DNA from: Microlunatus phosphovorus NM-1
Lineage (GTDB): Bacteria > Actinomycetota > Actinomycetes > Propionibacteriales > Propionibacteriaceae
Length of the DNA: 64,000 nucleotides
Direction of reading: 5' to 3'
Assembly: GCF_000270245.1 (NCBI RefSeq)
Contig: NC_015635.1
Coordinates: 1,426,001 to 1,490,000 of the forward strand
In this document: piece after piece, positions 29,305 through 37,347 of the stretch
Layout: each line of letters begins with the position of its first letter
How positions within the stretch are numbered: the first letter of the stretch is position 1
The notes under the pieces: model-generated
Database searches by the model: none
What the model was told of the DNA's origin: nothing
Seen by the model: the letters and a program-made list of their open reading frames with translations, nothing else
Translations under genes and position numbers: made by a program

Positions 29305-30144
29305 ATGAGCGTCGAACTGACTGAGGGGCCAGAGGCGGTCGAGCAGCTGGCCGAGGTGCTTCGGGACCGCACCTGGACTGCGCTGACCGGCGCCGGGGCG
29401 TCGACCGACAGCGGCATCCCGGACTATCGCGGTCCGACCTCGGTGCGCGCGACGCCCATGCAGTTCTCGGAGTTCATTGGTGCGACGTCGGCCCAGCAGC
29501 GCTATTGGGCCCGGTCCTACCTGGGCTGGGAGCGGATGGGCACGGCGCGCCCCAACCCCGCGCATCAGGCATTGGTCGAACTGGAGTCAGCAGGCCTGGT
29601 CGGCGTCGTCACCCAGAATGTCGACGGGTTGCATGCCCGGGCGGGGAGCCGGCTCGTGGTCAACCTGCACGGCGAGATCGCCTGGGTGGTCTGCCTGGAC
29701 TGTGGCACTCGGGTCCATCGGGGCGAGGTGCAACGCTGGCTGCGCGACCTGAATCCCGGGCTGATCGGGCAGCCGCCCGCCGAGCATGCCGAGCTACGCC
29801 CCGACGGCGACGCGGTGGTGGAGGAGTGGCGGCATTTCGTGCTCGCCTGCTGCGCGGCATGCGGTGGCCGGCTCAAGCCCGACGTGGTCTTCTTCGGTGA
29901 GTCGGTGCCCAAGGACCGGGTGCAGTTCGCCCACGACCTGGTGGACGCCGGTGAGGTGCTGGTGGTCCTCGGCTCGTCGTTGACGGTGATGTCCGGCCTG
30001 CGCTTCGTCCGGCACCTGGCCAAGCAGGGCAAGGACGTGGTGATCGTCAACCGCGGTGTCACGCGCGGCGACCCGCTGGCCACGCTCAAGATCGACGGCG
30101 GCTGTGCCGAGACCCTGGCACCCCTGGTGGGTGCGCTCCGTTAA
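29305..30144 (+). CDS. Sirtuin, NAD-dependent protein deacylase
   Basis: 279 residues of the SIR2 family. ALTGAGASTDSGIPDYRG binds NAD, TQNVDGLHARAG contains the substrate-binding segment, NLHGEI carries the catalytic His, and two cysteine pairs (CLDC and CAAC) form the zinc site. A C-terminal GSSLTVMSGLRFV completes the NAD site. The insert between the zinc pairs is longer than in E. coli CobB. ATG 29305 is preferred to an upstream frame extension that overlaps the hydrolase gene. Confidence 0.92.
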   Translation: MSVELTEGPEAVEQLAEVLRDRTWTALTGAGASTDSGIPDYRGPTSVRATPMQFSEFIGATSAQQRYWARSYLGWERMGTARPNPAHQALVELESAGLVGVVTQNVDGLHARAGSRLVVNLHGEIAWVVCLDCGTRVHRGEVQRWLRDLNPGLIGQPPAEHAELRPDGDAVVEEWRHFVLACCAACGGRLKPDVVFFGESVPKDRVQFAHDLVDAGEVLVVLGSSLTVMSGLRFVRHLAKQGKDVVIVNRGVTRGDPLATLKIDGGCAETLAPLVGALR

Positions 30145-30935
30145 TCGAAGAAGTCGCCGAACATGTCGCCCAGGCCTTCTCCCACGCTACCGATGCCCTC
30201 GCCGATCCCTTCACCGATCTCGCCGATGCCTTCACCGATGCCGGTGAACAGGCCGGCGCCACCGCCGAACAGGAAGCTGCCGATCAGCGCCCCGGTGAGC
30301 AGGTCGCTACCGCGCCACCGGCTGTAGTAGCCCTGGGCCCACGGCGCGTACGCCTGGCCACCCTGCCAGTAGGGCACCCGCTGGGCACCCATCTGGACGG
30401 TGCGGATGTAGGGGTCCGCCCCGGCCAACACGCGTTCGGCGTCGGCGGGGCAGGCGGGCACCGCGCGCGCCACGCCCCCGGGCGGTGCCCATTCGACGTC
30501 CTGTGAGGAGGGACCATGAGCGGGATTGAAGAAGCACGGCGGACGCTTGGCCGGCAACGGCTTGTTGGCGACGCGGGCCTTCACGCAGGCGATCGCATAG
30601 CGGCCGTCCTCGAGGATCTCGGTGACGTGCTTGATCTCCTCGGGTCGACGCACCTGGTCGAGGGAGTACTTCGCGTTGTCGTAGGCGTCCAGGGCGCGCT
30701 GATAGTCCTGCTGCATCCCCTCGTCCAGTGGATGCCCGGACACGTCGGTGTCGAGCCGCTGGAGCTCCTCGCCGAACTTCGTCACGTCCTCATCCGCGGC
30801 CCGTTTGGAGGTCGACAGCTGGTTCTCCAACTCGGCGTGCTGATCAGCCTCCCGCTGCTGCACGGCCTTGCGCCGATACAGCAGTGAGCCGCCGACAACG
30901 GCGACCACGATGAGGATGACAAGCACTTCAGCCAT
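30141..30935 (-). CDS. Membrane-anchored protein with Gly-rich tail, unknown function
   Basis: 264 residues, not recognised. A single N-terminal transmembrane segment (VLVILIVVAVVGGSLLY) is followed by a charged helical region likely to form a coiled coil (about residues 25-110), a Pro/Cys-containing middle (PPCFFNPAHGP, VPACPADAERVL), a Trp/Tyr-rich stretch (YWQGGQAYAPWAQGYYSRW), a second hydrophobic Gly-rich segment, and a tail built on repeated GIGE(G/I) units ending in FGDFFD. It overlaps the sirtuin stop by four bases. Confidence 0.7.
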   Translation of the reverse strand: MAEVLVILIVVAVVGGSLLYRRKAVQQREADQHAELENQLSTSKRAADEDVTKFGEELQRLDTDVSGHPLDEGMQQDYQRALDAYDNAKYSLDQVRRPEEIKHVTEILEDGRYAIACVKARVANKPLPAKRPPCFFNPAHGPSSQDVEWAPPGGVARAVPACPADAERVLAGADPYIRTVQMGAQRVPYWQGGQAYAPWAQGYYSRWRGSDLLTGALIGSFLFGGGAGLFTGIGEGIGEIGEGIGEGIGSVGEGLGDMFGDFFD

Positions 30936-31114
30936 GGGCTCCAGTCTCTCCCGACAGATCTGGACGATGAGGGTGCTGCGGCCTTTCTTACGCAGTTTTT
31001 GGGGCCCCGGCCCTGCTGCGGTTCCGGTGACCCCCTCTGACGTTACTCTGCGCCCTCGGCACGGCGCCGCCGACCCGCCCTGGGTCGGACATCTGCAGCG
31101 ACGAGCGCGCTGAG

Positions 31115-31120
31115 TACGCT
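31115..31120 (+). promoter_or_regulatory. -10 element TACGCT, leaderless start
   Basis: TACGCT lies six bases before GTG 31127, which has no Shine-Dalgarno site. Confidence 0.5.
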
Positions 31121-31126
31121 GACCTT

Positions 31127-31684
31127 GTGGAACCGGAGCCGGACACCAAGGACTGGACCTGGACTCTGACCCGGCGGTGTGAGCAGTGCGGGCTGGCGGC
31201 AGGGGAGGTCGCGGTCGCCGATGTGCCCGAGCGCGTCTTCGTGGCTGCCGAGGAGTGGGTCGTCATCCTGCGCTCTAGTCCGGCGGTCACGGCCCGCCCC
31301 GAGCCCAAAGTGTGGTCGCCGTTGGAGTACGGCGCCCATGTCCGCGATGTGTTGTTGCTCTTCGATGCGCGGATCGCCTTGATGCTGGTGGAGGACGTGC
31401 CGACCTTCGCCAACTGGGATCAAGACGAGACCGCGATCGAGGACAGCTACGCCGAGCAGGATCCCGAGGTGGTGGCCGACGAGGTAGAAGCGGCGGCGCT
31501 GGCTCTTGTCGCGCGCCTCCGGTCGCTGGAGCCGGAGCAGTTGGAGCGTCGTGGGCTGCGTTCCGACGGTTCGGAGTTCACGGTGGCGACGCTGTCGCAG
31601 TATCTGCTGCACGACGTGATCCACCATCTCTGGGACGTCACCGGCCAGCAGGATGCCACTGCGTCCCTGGAACTCTCCGGCTAG
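31127..31684 (+). CDS. DinB family protein
   Basis: 185 residues with the four-helix DinB/YfiT-like fold: SPLEYGAHVRDVLLLFDARI holds the first metal His, and YLLHDVIHHLWDVTG the later His residues. Such proteins are metal-dependent enzymes, some thiol-dependent. No substrate can be assigned. The gene starts at a leaderless GTG and its stop overlaps that of the GntR gene on the other strand. Confidence 0.82.
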   Translation: MEPEPDTKDWTWTLTRRCEQCGLAAGEVAVADVPERVFVAAEEWVVILRSSPAVTARPEPKVWSPLEYGAHVRDVLLLFDARIALMLVEDVPTFANWDQDETAIEDSYAEQDPEVVADEVEAAALALVARLRSLEPEQLERRGLRSDGSEFTVATLSQYLLHDVIHHLWDVTGQQDATASLELSG

Positions 31685-32400
31685 CTGCTGACAGCCTGCT
31701 CGATCGCGTCGGCAGATTCGGCCACGATGGCGCGCATCGACGCCTCCGCGGCCGCTCCAGCGCCCGCCTGGACCGCAGCCGCGACCTCCCCGTGCAGGCG
31801 GAGTGCCTCGGCATCGGCGACGGCCGGCATCAATGCATGCTCTGTGCGTCCTTCGAGTACGGAGGTCACCACGGTGCTCAGGCCGGCAAGCATCGGATTG
31901 CCCGAGGCCTGCAGCAAGGTGAGGTGGAAGTCCTTGTCGTGCTCCAAGTAGGCGGGCATGTTCGCAGCCCGGGAGGTGGCGGCCATGCCGATCACCGCGG
32001 CGGCGAGTTCGCCACACTGCTTGGGCGTAGCCCGTTCGGCAGCCAACCGGGCCGCGAGGGGTTCCACCGCGGAGCGCAGCTCGCTGAGGCTGCGCAGGGC
32101 TGCCATCCGGTCCGGCCCTGCGAGCCGCCAACGCAGCACCCGCGGGTCGTAGGGAATCCAGTGCTCAGGGCGGCGGACCGTGATGCCGACCCGCTGTCGC
32201 ACCTCGACCAGCCCGAGTGACTCGAGCACGCGGACGGCCTCGCGGACGACGGTCCGGGAGACGCCGAGCTCGGCTGCTGCCTGGTCACTGGCGATCTTGC
32301 TGCCCGGTGCCCGTCGGCCGGAGGCGATGTCGGAGCCCCACTGCTCGACGAGGGCGTCGTGCAGGGAACCGGGCGTCTCGTGCAGCGTGACCATGGTCAT
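31681..32400 (-). CDS. gntR: FadR-type GntR regulator of the gluconate operon
   Basis: 239 residues. The winged helix is clear: AAAELGVSRTVVREAVRVLE followed by SLGLVEVRQRVGITV. The FCD effector domain follows, with its metal-binding Asp and His positions in LEHDKDFHLTLLQASGNP and LHGEVAAAV. It is divergent from gntP and likely represses gntP-gntK until gluconate or its phosphate is present. Two in-frame ATG codons (32400 and 32394) are possible starts. Confidence 0.87.
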   Translation of the reverse strand: MTMVTLHETPGSLHDALVEQWGSDIASGRRAPGSKIASDQAAAELGVSRTVVREAVRVLESLGLVEVRQRVGITVRRPEHWIPYDPRVLRWRLAGPDRMAALRSLSELRSAVEPLAARLAAERATPKQCGELAAAVIGMAATSRAANMPAYLEHDKDFHLTLLQASGNPMLAGLSTVVTSVLEGRTEHALMPAVADAEALRLHGEVAAAVQAGAGAAAEASMRAIVAESADAIEQAVSS

Positions 32401-32469
32401 AGCGTACGACAGATCACCTGACTTTTCCTCATCGGTGCAACATAACGACAGATATTTGGGACTCAAGTC

Positions 32470-32498
32470 TTGTAATAATCATACGATTCAGCTAGAGT
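32470..32498 (+). promoter_or_regulatory. gntP promoter with operator in the spacer
   Basis: TTGTAA (32470-32475) and TAGAGT (32493-32498) are separated by 17 bases. The palindromic AATCATACGATT at 32477-32488 fills the spacer, a position where a bound repressor blocks RNA polymerase. The surrounding region is markedly AT-rich. Confidence 0.6.
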
Positions 32499-32566
32499 CT
32501 GGTAAAATATCACACAGAAGCGTTGAAGTCCTTCTGGACATCCGCTTCGCGACCTCTGGAGGAACA

Positions 32567-33967
32567 ATGAGCGTTCCCTTGCTGGTGGGGGCTCTGCCGC
32601 AGATGCTCCCGCTCGCGGTCTCAGACGCCAGGCTGATCACGTCAGCGCTGGCCGGCTTCGCGGTCATCATCATCTTGATCACCTGGCTGAAGCTGAACCC
32701 CTTTCTTGCCCTCACCATCGGCGCCCTGGGAGTCGGCCTGGCAGCAGGTCTGGCGCCCACCGACGCGGTCGACAGCTTCGCCAAGGGCTTCGGCTCCACC
32801 ATGGGCAGCGTCGGCGTGCTGATCGGACTCGGTGCCATGTTCGGAAAGCTGCTGGCCGACTCCGGTGGCGCCGATCAGATCGTCGACACGCTGGTCGACC
32901 GCGCAAGTCCGCGGATGTTGCCCTGGACCATGGCTCTGGTCGGCGCCGTGATCGGGCTGCCGATGTTCTTCGAGATCGGTCTGGTGCTGCTGATGCCGGT
33001 CATCATCTTGGTGGCCCGTCGTTCCGGCCTGCCACTGATGAAGATCGCCATCCCGACCCTGGCCGGTCTGTCGGCCATGCACGGTCTGGTGCCGCCGCAC
33101 CCAGGACCGCTGGTCGCGATCTCCACCCTGGGTGCCAACCTCGGGCTCACGCTCGCCTTCGGTGTGATCGTCGCCATCCCGACCGTGATCGTTGCCGGCC
33201 CGCTGTTCAGCGGCTTGGCCGCCAAGTGGGCACCCGTGCCCGTCCCCGACATGTTCGTGACCCGCGAGGACGAGGGCGAGGATCCGGCCGCCGGACCGCG
33301 GCCCAGTTTCCCGGCCGCCCTGCTCTGCGTGCTGCTGCCGGTGATCTTGATGATGGCCAAGGCGCTGACCGACGTGATCGCCCCCGATGCCGAGGGAGGG
33401 ATCAAGGGGCTGCTCGACTTCGTCGGCACCCCGACGATCGCACTGCTGCTGGCTGTCGTCGTCGGCATCCTGGTCCTCGGTGCGGGCGGAAAGATGAATC
33501 GCAAGGCCATCGCCGAATCGTTGGAGAGCAGTCTGCCGCCGATCGCAGGCATCCTGCTCATCGTCGGTGCCGGCGGCGCGTTCAAGCAGGTGCTGATCGA
33601 CACCGGCATCGGTGACGTGATCAGCCGGTTCGTCACCGGGTCGGGCATCTCGGTGCTGCTGCTCGGCTGGGTTGTGGCCGTGCTCGTCCGGGTCGCCACC
33701 GGTTCTGCCACCGTGGCCACGGTGACCGCAGCCGGGATCATGACCCCGGTCGCGGCGACCTTGCCGGCGCCGGAGGTGGCCTTGCTGGTGCTGGCCATCG
33801 GCTCCGGTTCGGTGTTCCTCTCCCACGTCAACGATGCCGGCTTCTGGCTGGTCAAGCAGTATCTGGGCACGGACATCCCGCAGACCTTCAAGACCTGGAC
33901 CATGCTTGAATGCCTGATCTCGGTGTGCGGTCTGGTGGGCGTCTTGCTGCTGAACCTGGTGGTGTGA
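32567..33967 (+). CDS. gntP: Gluconate permease, GntP family
   Basis: 466-residue inner-membrane H+ symporter with 12-14 hydrophobic segments. Family signatures include LKLNPFLALTIGALGVGL, GFGSTMGSVGVLIGLGAMFG, PLMKIAIPTLAGLSAMHGLVPPHPGPL and ATGSATVATVTAAGI. It imports gluconate for phosphorylation by the gluconokinase encoded just downstream. GGAGGAAC precedes the ATG; the frame is open upstream but runs through the promoter. Confidence 0.95.
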   Translation: MSVPLLVGALPQMLPLAVSDARLITSALAGFAVIIILITWLKLNPFLALTIGALGVGLAAGLAPTDAVDSFAKGFGSTMGSVGVLIGLGAMFGKLLADSGGADQIVDTLVDRASPRMLPWTMALVGAVIGLPMFFEIGLVLLMPVIILVARRSGLPLMKIAIPTLAGLSAMHGLVPPHPGPLVAISTLGANLGLTLAFGVIVAIPTVIVAGPLFSGLAAKWAPVPVPDMFVTREDEGEDPAAGPRPSFPAALLCVLLPVILMMAKALTDVIAPDAEGGIKGLLDFVGTPTIALLLAVVVGILVLGAGGKMNRKAIAESLESSLPPIAGILLIVGAGGAFKQVLIDTGIGDVISRFVTGSGISVLLLGWVVAVLVRVATGSATVATVTAAGIMTPVAATLPAPEVALLVLAIGSGSVFLSHVNDAGFWLVKQYLGTDIPQTFKTWTMLECLISVCGLVGVLLLNLVV

Positions 33968-34018
33968 GCGATGGTGGAGCAGACTCACGACGAGCACACG
34001 AGTCAGGAGGATGTGGAG

Positions 34019-34585
34019 ATGACCGAGTCGGACGAGGCGACACCGCCGATCGTGTTGGTGGTGATGGGCGTCTCGGGCACCGGGAAGTCGACGGTGGCCG
34101 GGATGCTCGCCGGCCGGCTCGGCTGGGACCTGGAAGAAGGCGACGACCTTCACCCGGCCGCCAACGTGGCCAAGATGGCGTCAGGTCAGCCGTTGACCGA
34201 CGAAGATCGCTGGCCCTGGCTGGACAAGATCTCCGCCTGGATCCAGGTGCACGTCGGTTCCGGCACACCGGGCATCGTCACCTGTTCCTCACTGCGCAAG
34301 GCCTACCGGGACAAGCTCCGGGGTCCCGGAGTCGCCTTCGTCCATCTGCACGGGAGCAAGGAGATGATCGCCGAGCGGCTCAATGCCAGGCTGGACCACT
34401 TCATGCCCAGCACCCTGCTGGACTCTCAGCTGGCCACCTTGGAGCCGTTGGATCCCGATGAGGTCGGCATTGTCGTGCCGCTGGGCCAAAAGCCCAAGGA
34501 CGAGGTGAAGGAGATCATGCGTCGGCTGCACCTGAGCCAGCTGCCGCCGCCCGTGCTCAACGAGCAGGGTCTGATCGCCGAGTGA
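34019..34585 (+). CDS. gntK: Gluconokinase
   Basis: Phosphorylates gluconate to 6-phosphogluconate for the pentose phosphate pathway. 188 residues with the P-loop VVMGVSGTGKSTVAGMLA, the family motif EEGDDLHPAANVAKMASGQPL, and HFMPSTLLDSQLATLE. ATG 34019 has AGGAGG eight bases upstream and gives a family-sized protein; an in-frame ATG at 33971, four bases after gntP, would add a 16-residue acidic extension. It is co-transcribed with gntP. Confidence 0.93.
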   Translation: MTESDEATPPIVLVVMGVSGTGKSTVAGMLAGRLGWDLEEGDDLHPAANVAKMASGQPLTDEDRWPWLDKISAWIQVHVGSGTPGIVTCSSLRKAYRDKLRGPGVAFVHLHGSKEMIAERLNARLDHFMPSTLLDSQLATLEPLDPDEVGIVVPLGQKPKDEVKEIMRRLHLSQLPPPVLNEQGLIAE

Positions 34586-34592
34586 GTCCATC

Positions 34593-34639
34593 GGTGACTC
34601 GTGGCTGGTTCTGCGAGCCGGAAACAGTCACGAGTCACC
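34593..34639. terminator. Bidirectional terminator after gntK
   Basis: GGTGACTCGTG (34593-34603) and CACGAGTCACC (34629-34639) are perfect 11-base inverted arms around a 25-base loop. They lie between the convergent gntK and ABM genes. There is no T tract, as is common for actinobacterial terminators. Confidence 0.7.
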
Positions 34640-34663
34640 AGCCGGTGTTTCCGGACCGTGACA

Positions 34664-34948
34664 TCAGCCGACGTCGGTGAAGTGCTCCACCCGGGGCGGC
34701 TCGGCGAAGAACGGGCCGATCGCCGCGCGCCATGCCGGGAAGCGGTCGCTGGCGCGGAAATTCTCCTCATGCGCCGCCACCGAGTCCCACTCCACCAGCA
34801 ACACGAACCGTGTCGGTGACTCGATCCCGCGGGTCATCCGGGCCGACCGGCAACCGTCGCTGGCGAGCAACAGCTCGCGAGCGCCCAGGTAAGCCGCCTC
34901 GAACCCATCGGCATCCGTCACATCGAAGATCGCTACCTCGAGAACCAT
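34664..34948 (-). CDS. Antibiotic biosynthesis monooxygenase (ABM) domain protein
   Basis: 94 residues forming a single ferredoxin-like ABM domain: EVAIFDVTDADGFEAAYLGA, CRSARMTRGIESPTRFVLLV, EWDSVAAHEENFRASDRFPAW and FAEPPRVEHF. Small cofactor-free members act on quinols, in heme breakdown, or are of unknown role. It is isolated on the minus strand, with about 120 bases without features on its upstream side. Confidence 0.8.
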   Translation of the reverse strand: MVLEVAIFDVTDADGFEAAYLGARELLLASDGCRSARMTRGIESPTRFVLLVEWDSVAAHEENFRASDRFPAWRAAIGPFFAEPPRVEHFTDVG

Positions 34949-35069
34949 GCGCCGGAGCCTATCGGGCCGCCCGGAGCGGATCTCCGAACCGGAGTTTGGT
35001 TCATGATCGTCACCAGGGAAGGTTTTCTCGCCAGCAGTCCGACGCGGGCGCGATCCTGGGTGACCTGGA

Positions 35070-35825
35070 TCAGATCGGCAGCTTGCGGAAGATCGGGCGC
35101 GGGACGTGCCGCAGGCCCGACATCACGACCCGCATCGGGGCCGGCACCCAGATCAACTCCTTGCGGCCCTTGACCGCGGTCACCACGGCATCGGCGACAT
35201 CCTCGGGCGTCACCGCCAACGGAGCCTCGTCCAGACCCTCGGTCATCTTGGAGCGGACGAAGCCGGGACGGACCACCAACACGCCGACGCCCGAGTTGCG
35301 CAGCGCCTCACCCAACCCCAGATAGAAGCCGTCGAACCCGGCTTTGGTCGATCCGTACGCGAAGTTGGAGCGACGGACCCGCTCACCCGCCACGCTGGAC
35401 AGGGCAACGATCCGGCCGTGGCCCTGGGCCCGCATCCGGTTGGCCAGCAACACTCCGAGGTGGACCGGAGCGGTGTAGTTGACCTCGACCAGTTCCAGCG
35501 CGGCCGCGGGGTCGGTCCAACTGCGCTCGGCATCGCCGAGCAGACCGAAGGCGACGACCGCGATGTCGATGTCACCACCGGCGAAGGCCGCGTCGATGGT
35601 GGCCGCGTGCGTCTCGGGAGAACGTGCCTCCAGATCGACCTCGGTCACCTCGCAGCCCAGCTCTGTCAGCTCGGCGGCTGCCTCGCCACGCCGCTGGGTG
35701 GGGCGCGCAGCGAGCACCACCCGCAGCCGCCGGCCGATGGCATAGCGCCGCGCGATCGCCAACGCGATGTCGGAGGTTCCACCGAGCAGCAGCAGGGACT
35801 GGGGATTGCCAACGGCATCAATCAT
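35070..35825 (-). CDS. dprE2: Decaprenylphospho-2-ketoribose reductase DprE2
   Basis: Short-chain dehydrogenase of 251 residues. It reduces decaprenylphosphoryl-2-keto-ribose to decaprenylphosphoryl-arabinose with NADH. The N-terminus DAVGNPQSLLLLGGTSDIALA is closely similar to mycobacterial DprE2, and the catalytic SSVAGERVRRSNFAYGSTKAG has the Ser-Tyr-Lys triad. The ATG at 35825 starts this conserved segment. It is the last gene of the ubiA-dprE1-dprE2 set, 82 bases after the dprE1 stop. Confidence 0.92.
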   Translation of the reverse strand: MIDAVGNPQSLLLLGGTSDIALAIARRYAIGRRLRVVLAARPTQRRGEAAAELTELGCEVTEVDLEARSPETHAATIDAAFAGGDIDIAVVAFGLLGDAERSWTDPAAALELVEVNYTAPVHLGVLLANRMRAQGHGRIVALSSVAGERVRRSNFAYGSTKAGFDGFYLGLGEALRNSGVGVLVVRPGFVRSKMTEGLDEAPLAVTPEDVADAVVTAVKGRKELIWVPAPMRVVMSGLRHVPRPIFRKLPI

Positions 35826-35907
35826 GCGGGTGTTGCTCCTGAGTGGGATCACAGCGGTGGGATCAAGTTCTGGGGTGGGGTGGGCGGTCTGTCAGCGGCG
35901 GGCGGGA

Positions 35908-37347
35908 TCAAAGGCGGAGGCGACGAGCCAGGTCGGAGGTGAACATCGAGTCGGGGTCGACCCGATGGCGCACGGCCAGGAAGTCGTCCAGCCGTGGATA
36001 CATCTGCCGCAGCGTCTCCGGGCCCAGCCGGGAGTCCTTGGCGAGGTAGCACCCGCCACCGGCACCCACCACCAGTTCGTCCAGACTGGTGCACAGCCGG
36101 TCCAATCCTTCGCTGATCGGCAGGTCCACGGTCAACGTCCAGCCCGGCATCGGGAAGGACAGCGGGGCAGGGTCGCCTGGGCCGAACCGTTTGAGGACGT
36201 TGAGGAAGGACGGGTGACCGGACCCCACGATCAGGTGCACGCAGCGCCGGAAGGCCTCGTGCTCGCTGAAGGGCACCACGAACTGGTATTGCAGGAACCC
36301 GTTCGATCCGTACACGTTGTTCCAGTCGGTCACGCTGTCGAGCGGATGGAAGAACGAGGTGATGTTCTGGATCTCGCCGACCTTGTGCTTGGGTGCCTTG
36401 CGGAACCACAGCTCGCTGAACGCCTTCACGGTGGCCCGGTTGATCATCCGGTTGGGGAACACCTCGGGCACGGTGCCGTACGAGGGCGCGACGAACTTCA
36501 GCGGCTCGGTGCGCAGTTTGACCGGCAGGTCGGCGACCTTGGCCTTGTTGCCGCGGGTGAGCACCGCCCGGCCCAGGTGCTTGCCGCGGGTGACCGCGTC
36601 GAACCAGGCCACTGAGTAGGTGTAGTCCTCATCGCCCTGCGACATGGTGGCCATCAGCTCGTCGAGATCGCCACACCGTTGGGTGTCGACCACGAAGTAC
36701 GCGCTCTCGGTGCGCTGCACGGCGATGGTCGCCTGCAGGATCACCCCGGTCAGCCCCATCCCTCCGACGGTGGCCCAGAACAGGTCCGGATCGTCGCCGG
36801 CCGGCGTGAGAGTGCGGACGTCACCATCGGCGGTGAGCAGATCCAGCGACCGTACGTGGGTGCCGAAGCTGCCCTGGGTGTGGTGGTTCTTGCCGTGCAC
36901 ATCGGCACCGATCGCGCCGCCGATGGTGACCTGGCGGGTGCCGGGCAGCACCGGGATCCACAACCCGAACGGCAGCAGCGCCTTCATCAAAGCGTCCAGG
37001 CTGACCCCGGCCTGCGCGGTGACGGTCGGGCTCTCACCATCGGCCTCGACCTGCAGGATCTGGTTGAGGTTGGTCAGATCGAGTGTGGTGCCGCCGGCGT
37101 TCTGGGCAGCATCGCCGTAGGAACTGCCCAGCCCGCGGGGGACCACGCCACGATCGCCGGCCTTGCGTAGTGCGGAGATCGCACCCGCGACGCTGTCGAT
37201 CTGGGCCAGATGCGAGCGCGTGGTGGCGGTCCGGCCGAAGCCGTGCAGTTCCACCAGCTCAGGTGGGATCGCCGCCGGAGTCTCCACCAGGGGCGAGGGA
37301 CGCATCAGATCGGTATCGGGGAAATCGCTCATCCGGACCCAACTCAT
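35908..37347 (-). CDS. dprE1: Decaprenylphosphoryl-ribose 2-oxidase DprE1
   Basis: FAD-linked oxidase of 479 residues that starts the epimerisation of decaprenylphosphoryl-ribose. FAD motifs are visible: VPRGLGSSYGDAAQNAGG and IGADVHGKNHHTQGSFG, and the YLAKDSRLGPETL lysine is kept. In M. tuberculosis, as I recall it, the cysteine attacked by benzothiazinones lies in the sequence GWNICVDFP; here the same place reads GWTLTVDLP, a threonine. The ATG overlaps the stop of the upstream prenyltransferase (ATGA). Confidence 0.92.
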   Translation of the reverse strand: MSWVRMSDFPDTDLMRPSPLVETPAAIPPELVELHGFGRTATTRSHLAQIDSVAGAISALRKAGDRGVVPRGLGSSYGDAAQNAGGTTLDLTNLNQILQVEADGESPTVTAQAGVSLDALMKALLPFGLWIPVLPGTRQVTIGGAIGADVHGKNHHTQGSFGTHVRSLDLLTADGDVRTLTPAGDDPDLFWATVGGMGLTGVILQATIAVQRTESAYFVVDTQRCGDLDELMATMSQGDEDYTYSVAWFDAVTRGKHLGRAVLTRGNKAKVADLPVKLRTEPLKFVAPSYGTVPEVFPNRMINRATVKAFSELWFRKAPKHKVGEIQNITSFFHPLDSVTDWNNVYGSNGFLQYQFVVPFSEHEAFRRCVHLIVGSGHPSFLNVLKRFGPGDPAPLSFPMPGWTLTVDLPISEGLDRLCTSLDELVVGAGGGCYLAKDSRLGPETLRQMYPRLDDFLAVRHRVDPDSMFTSDLARRLRL

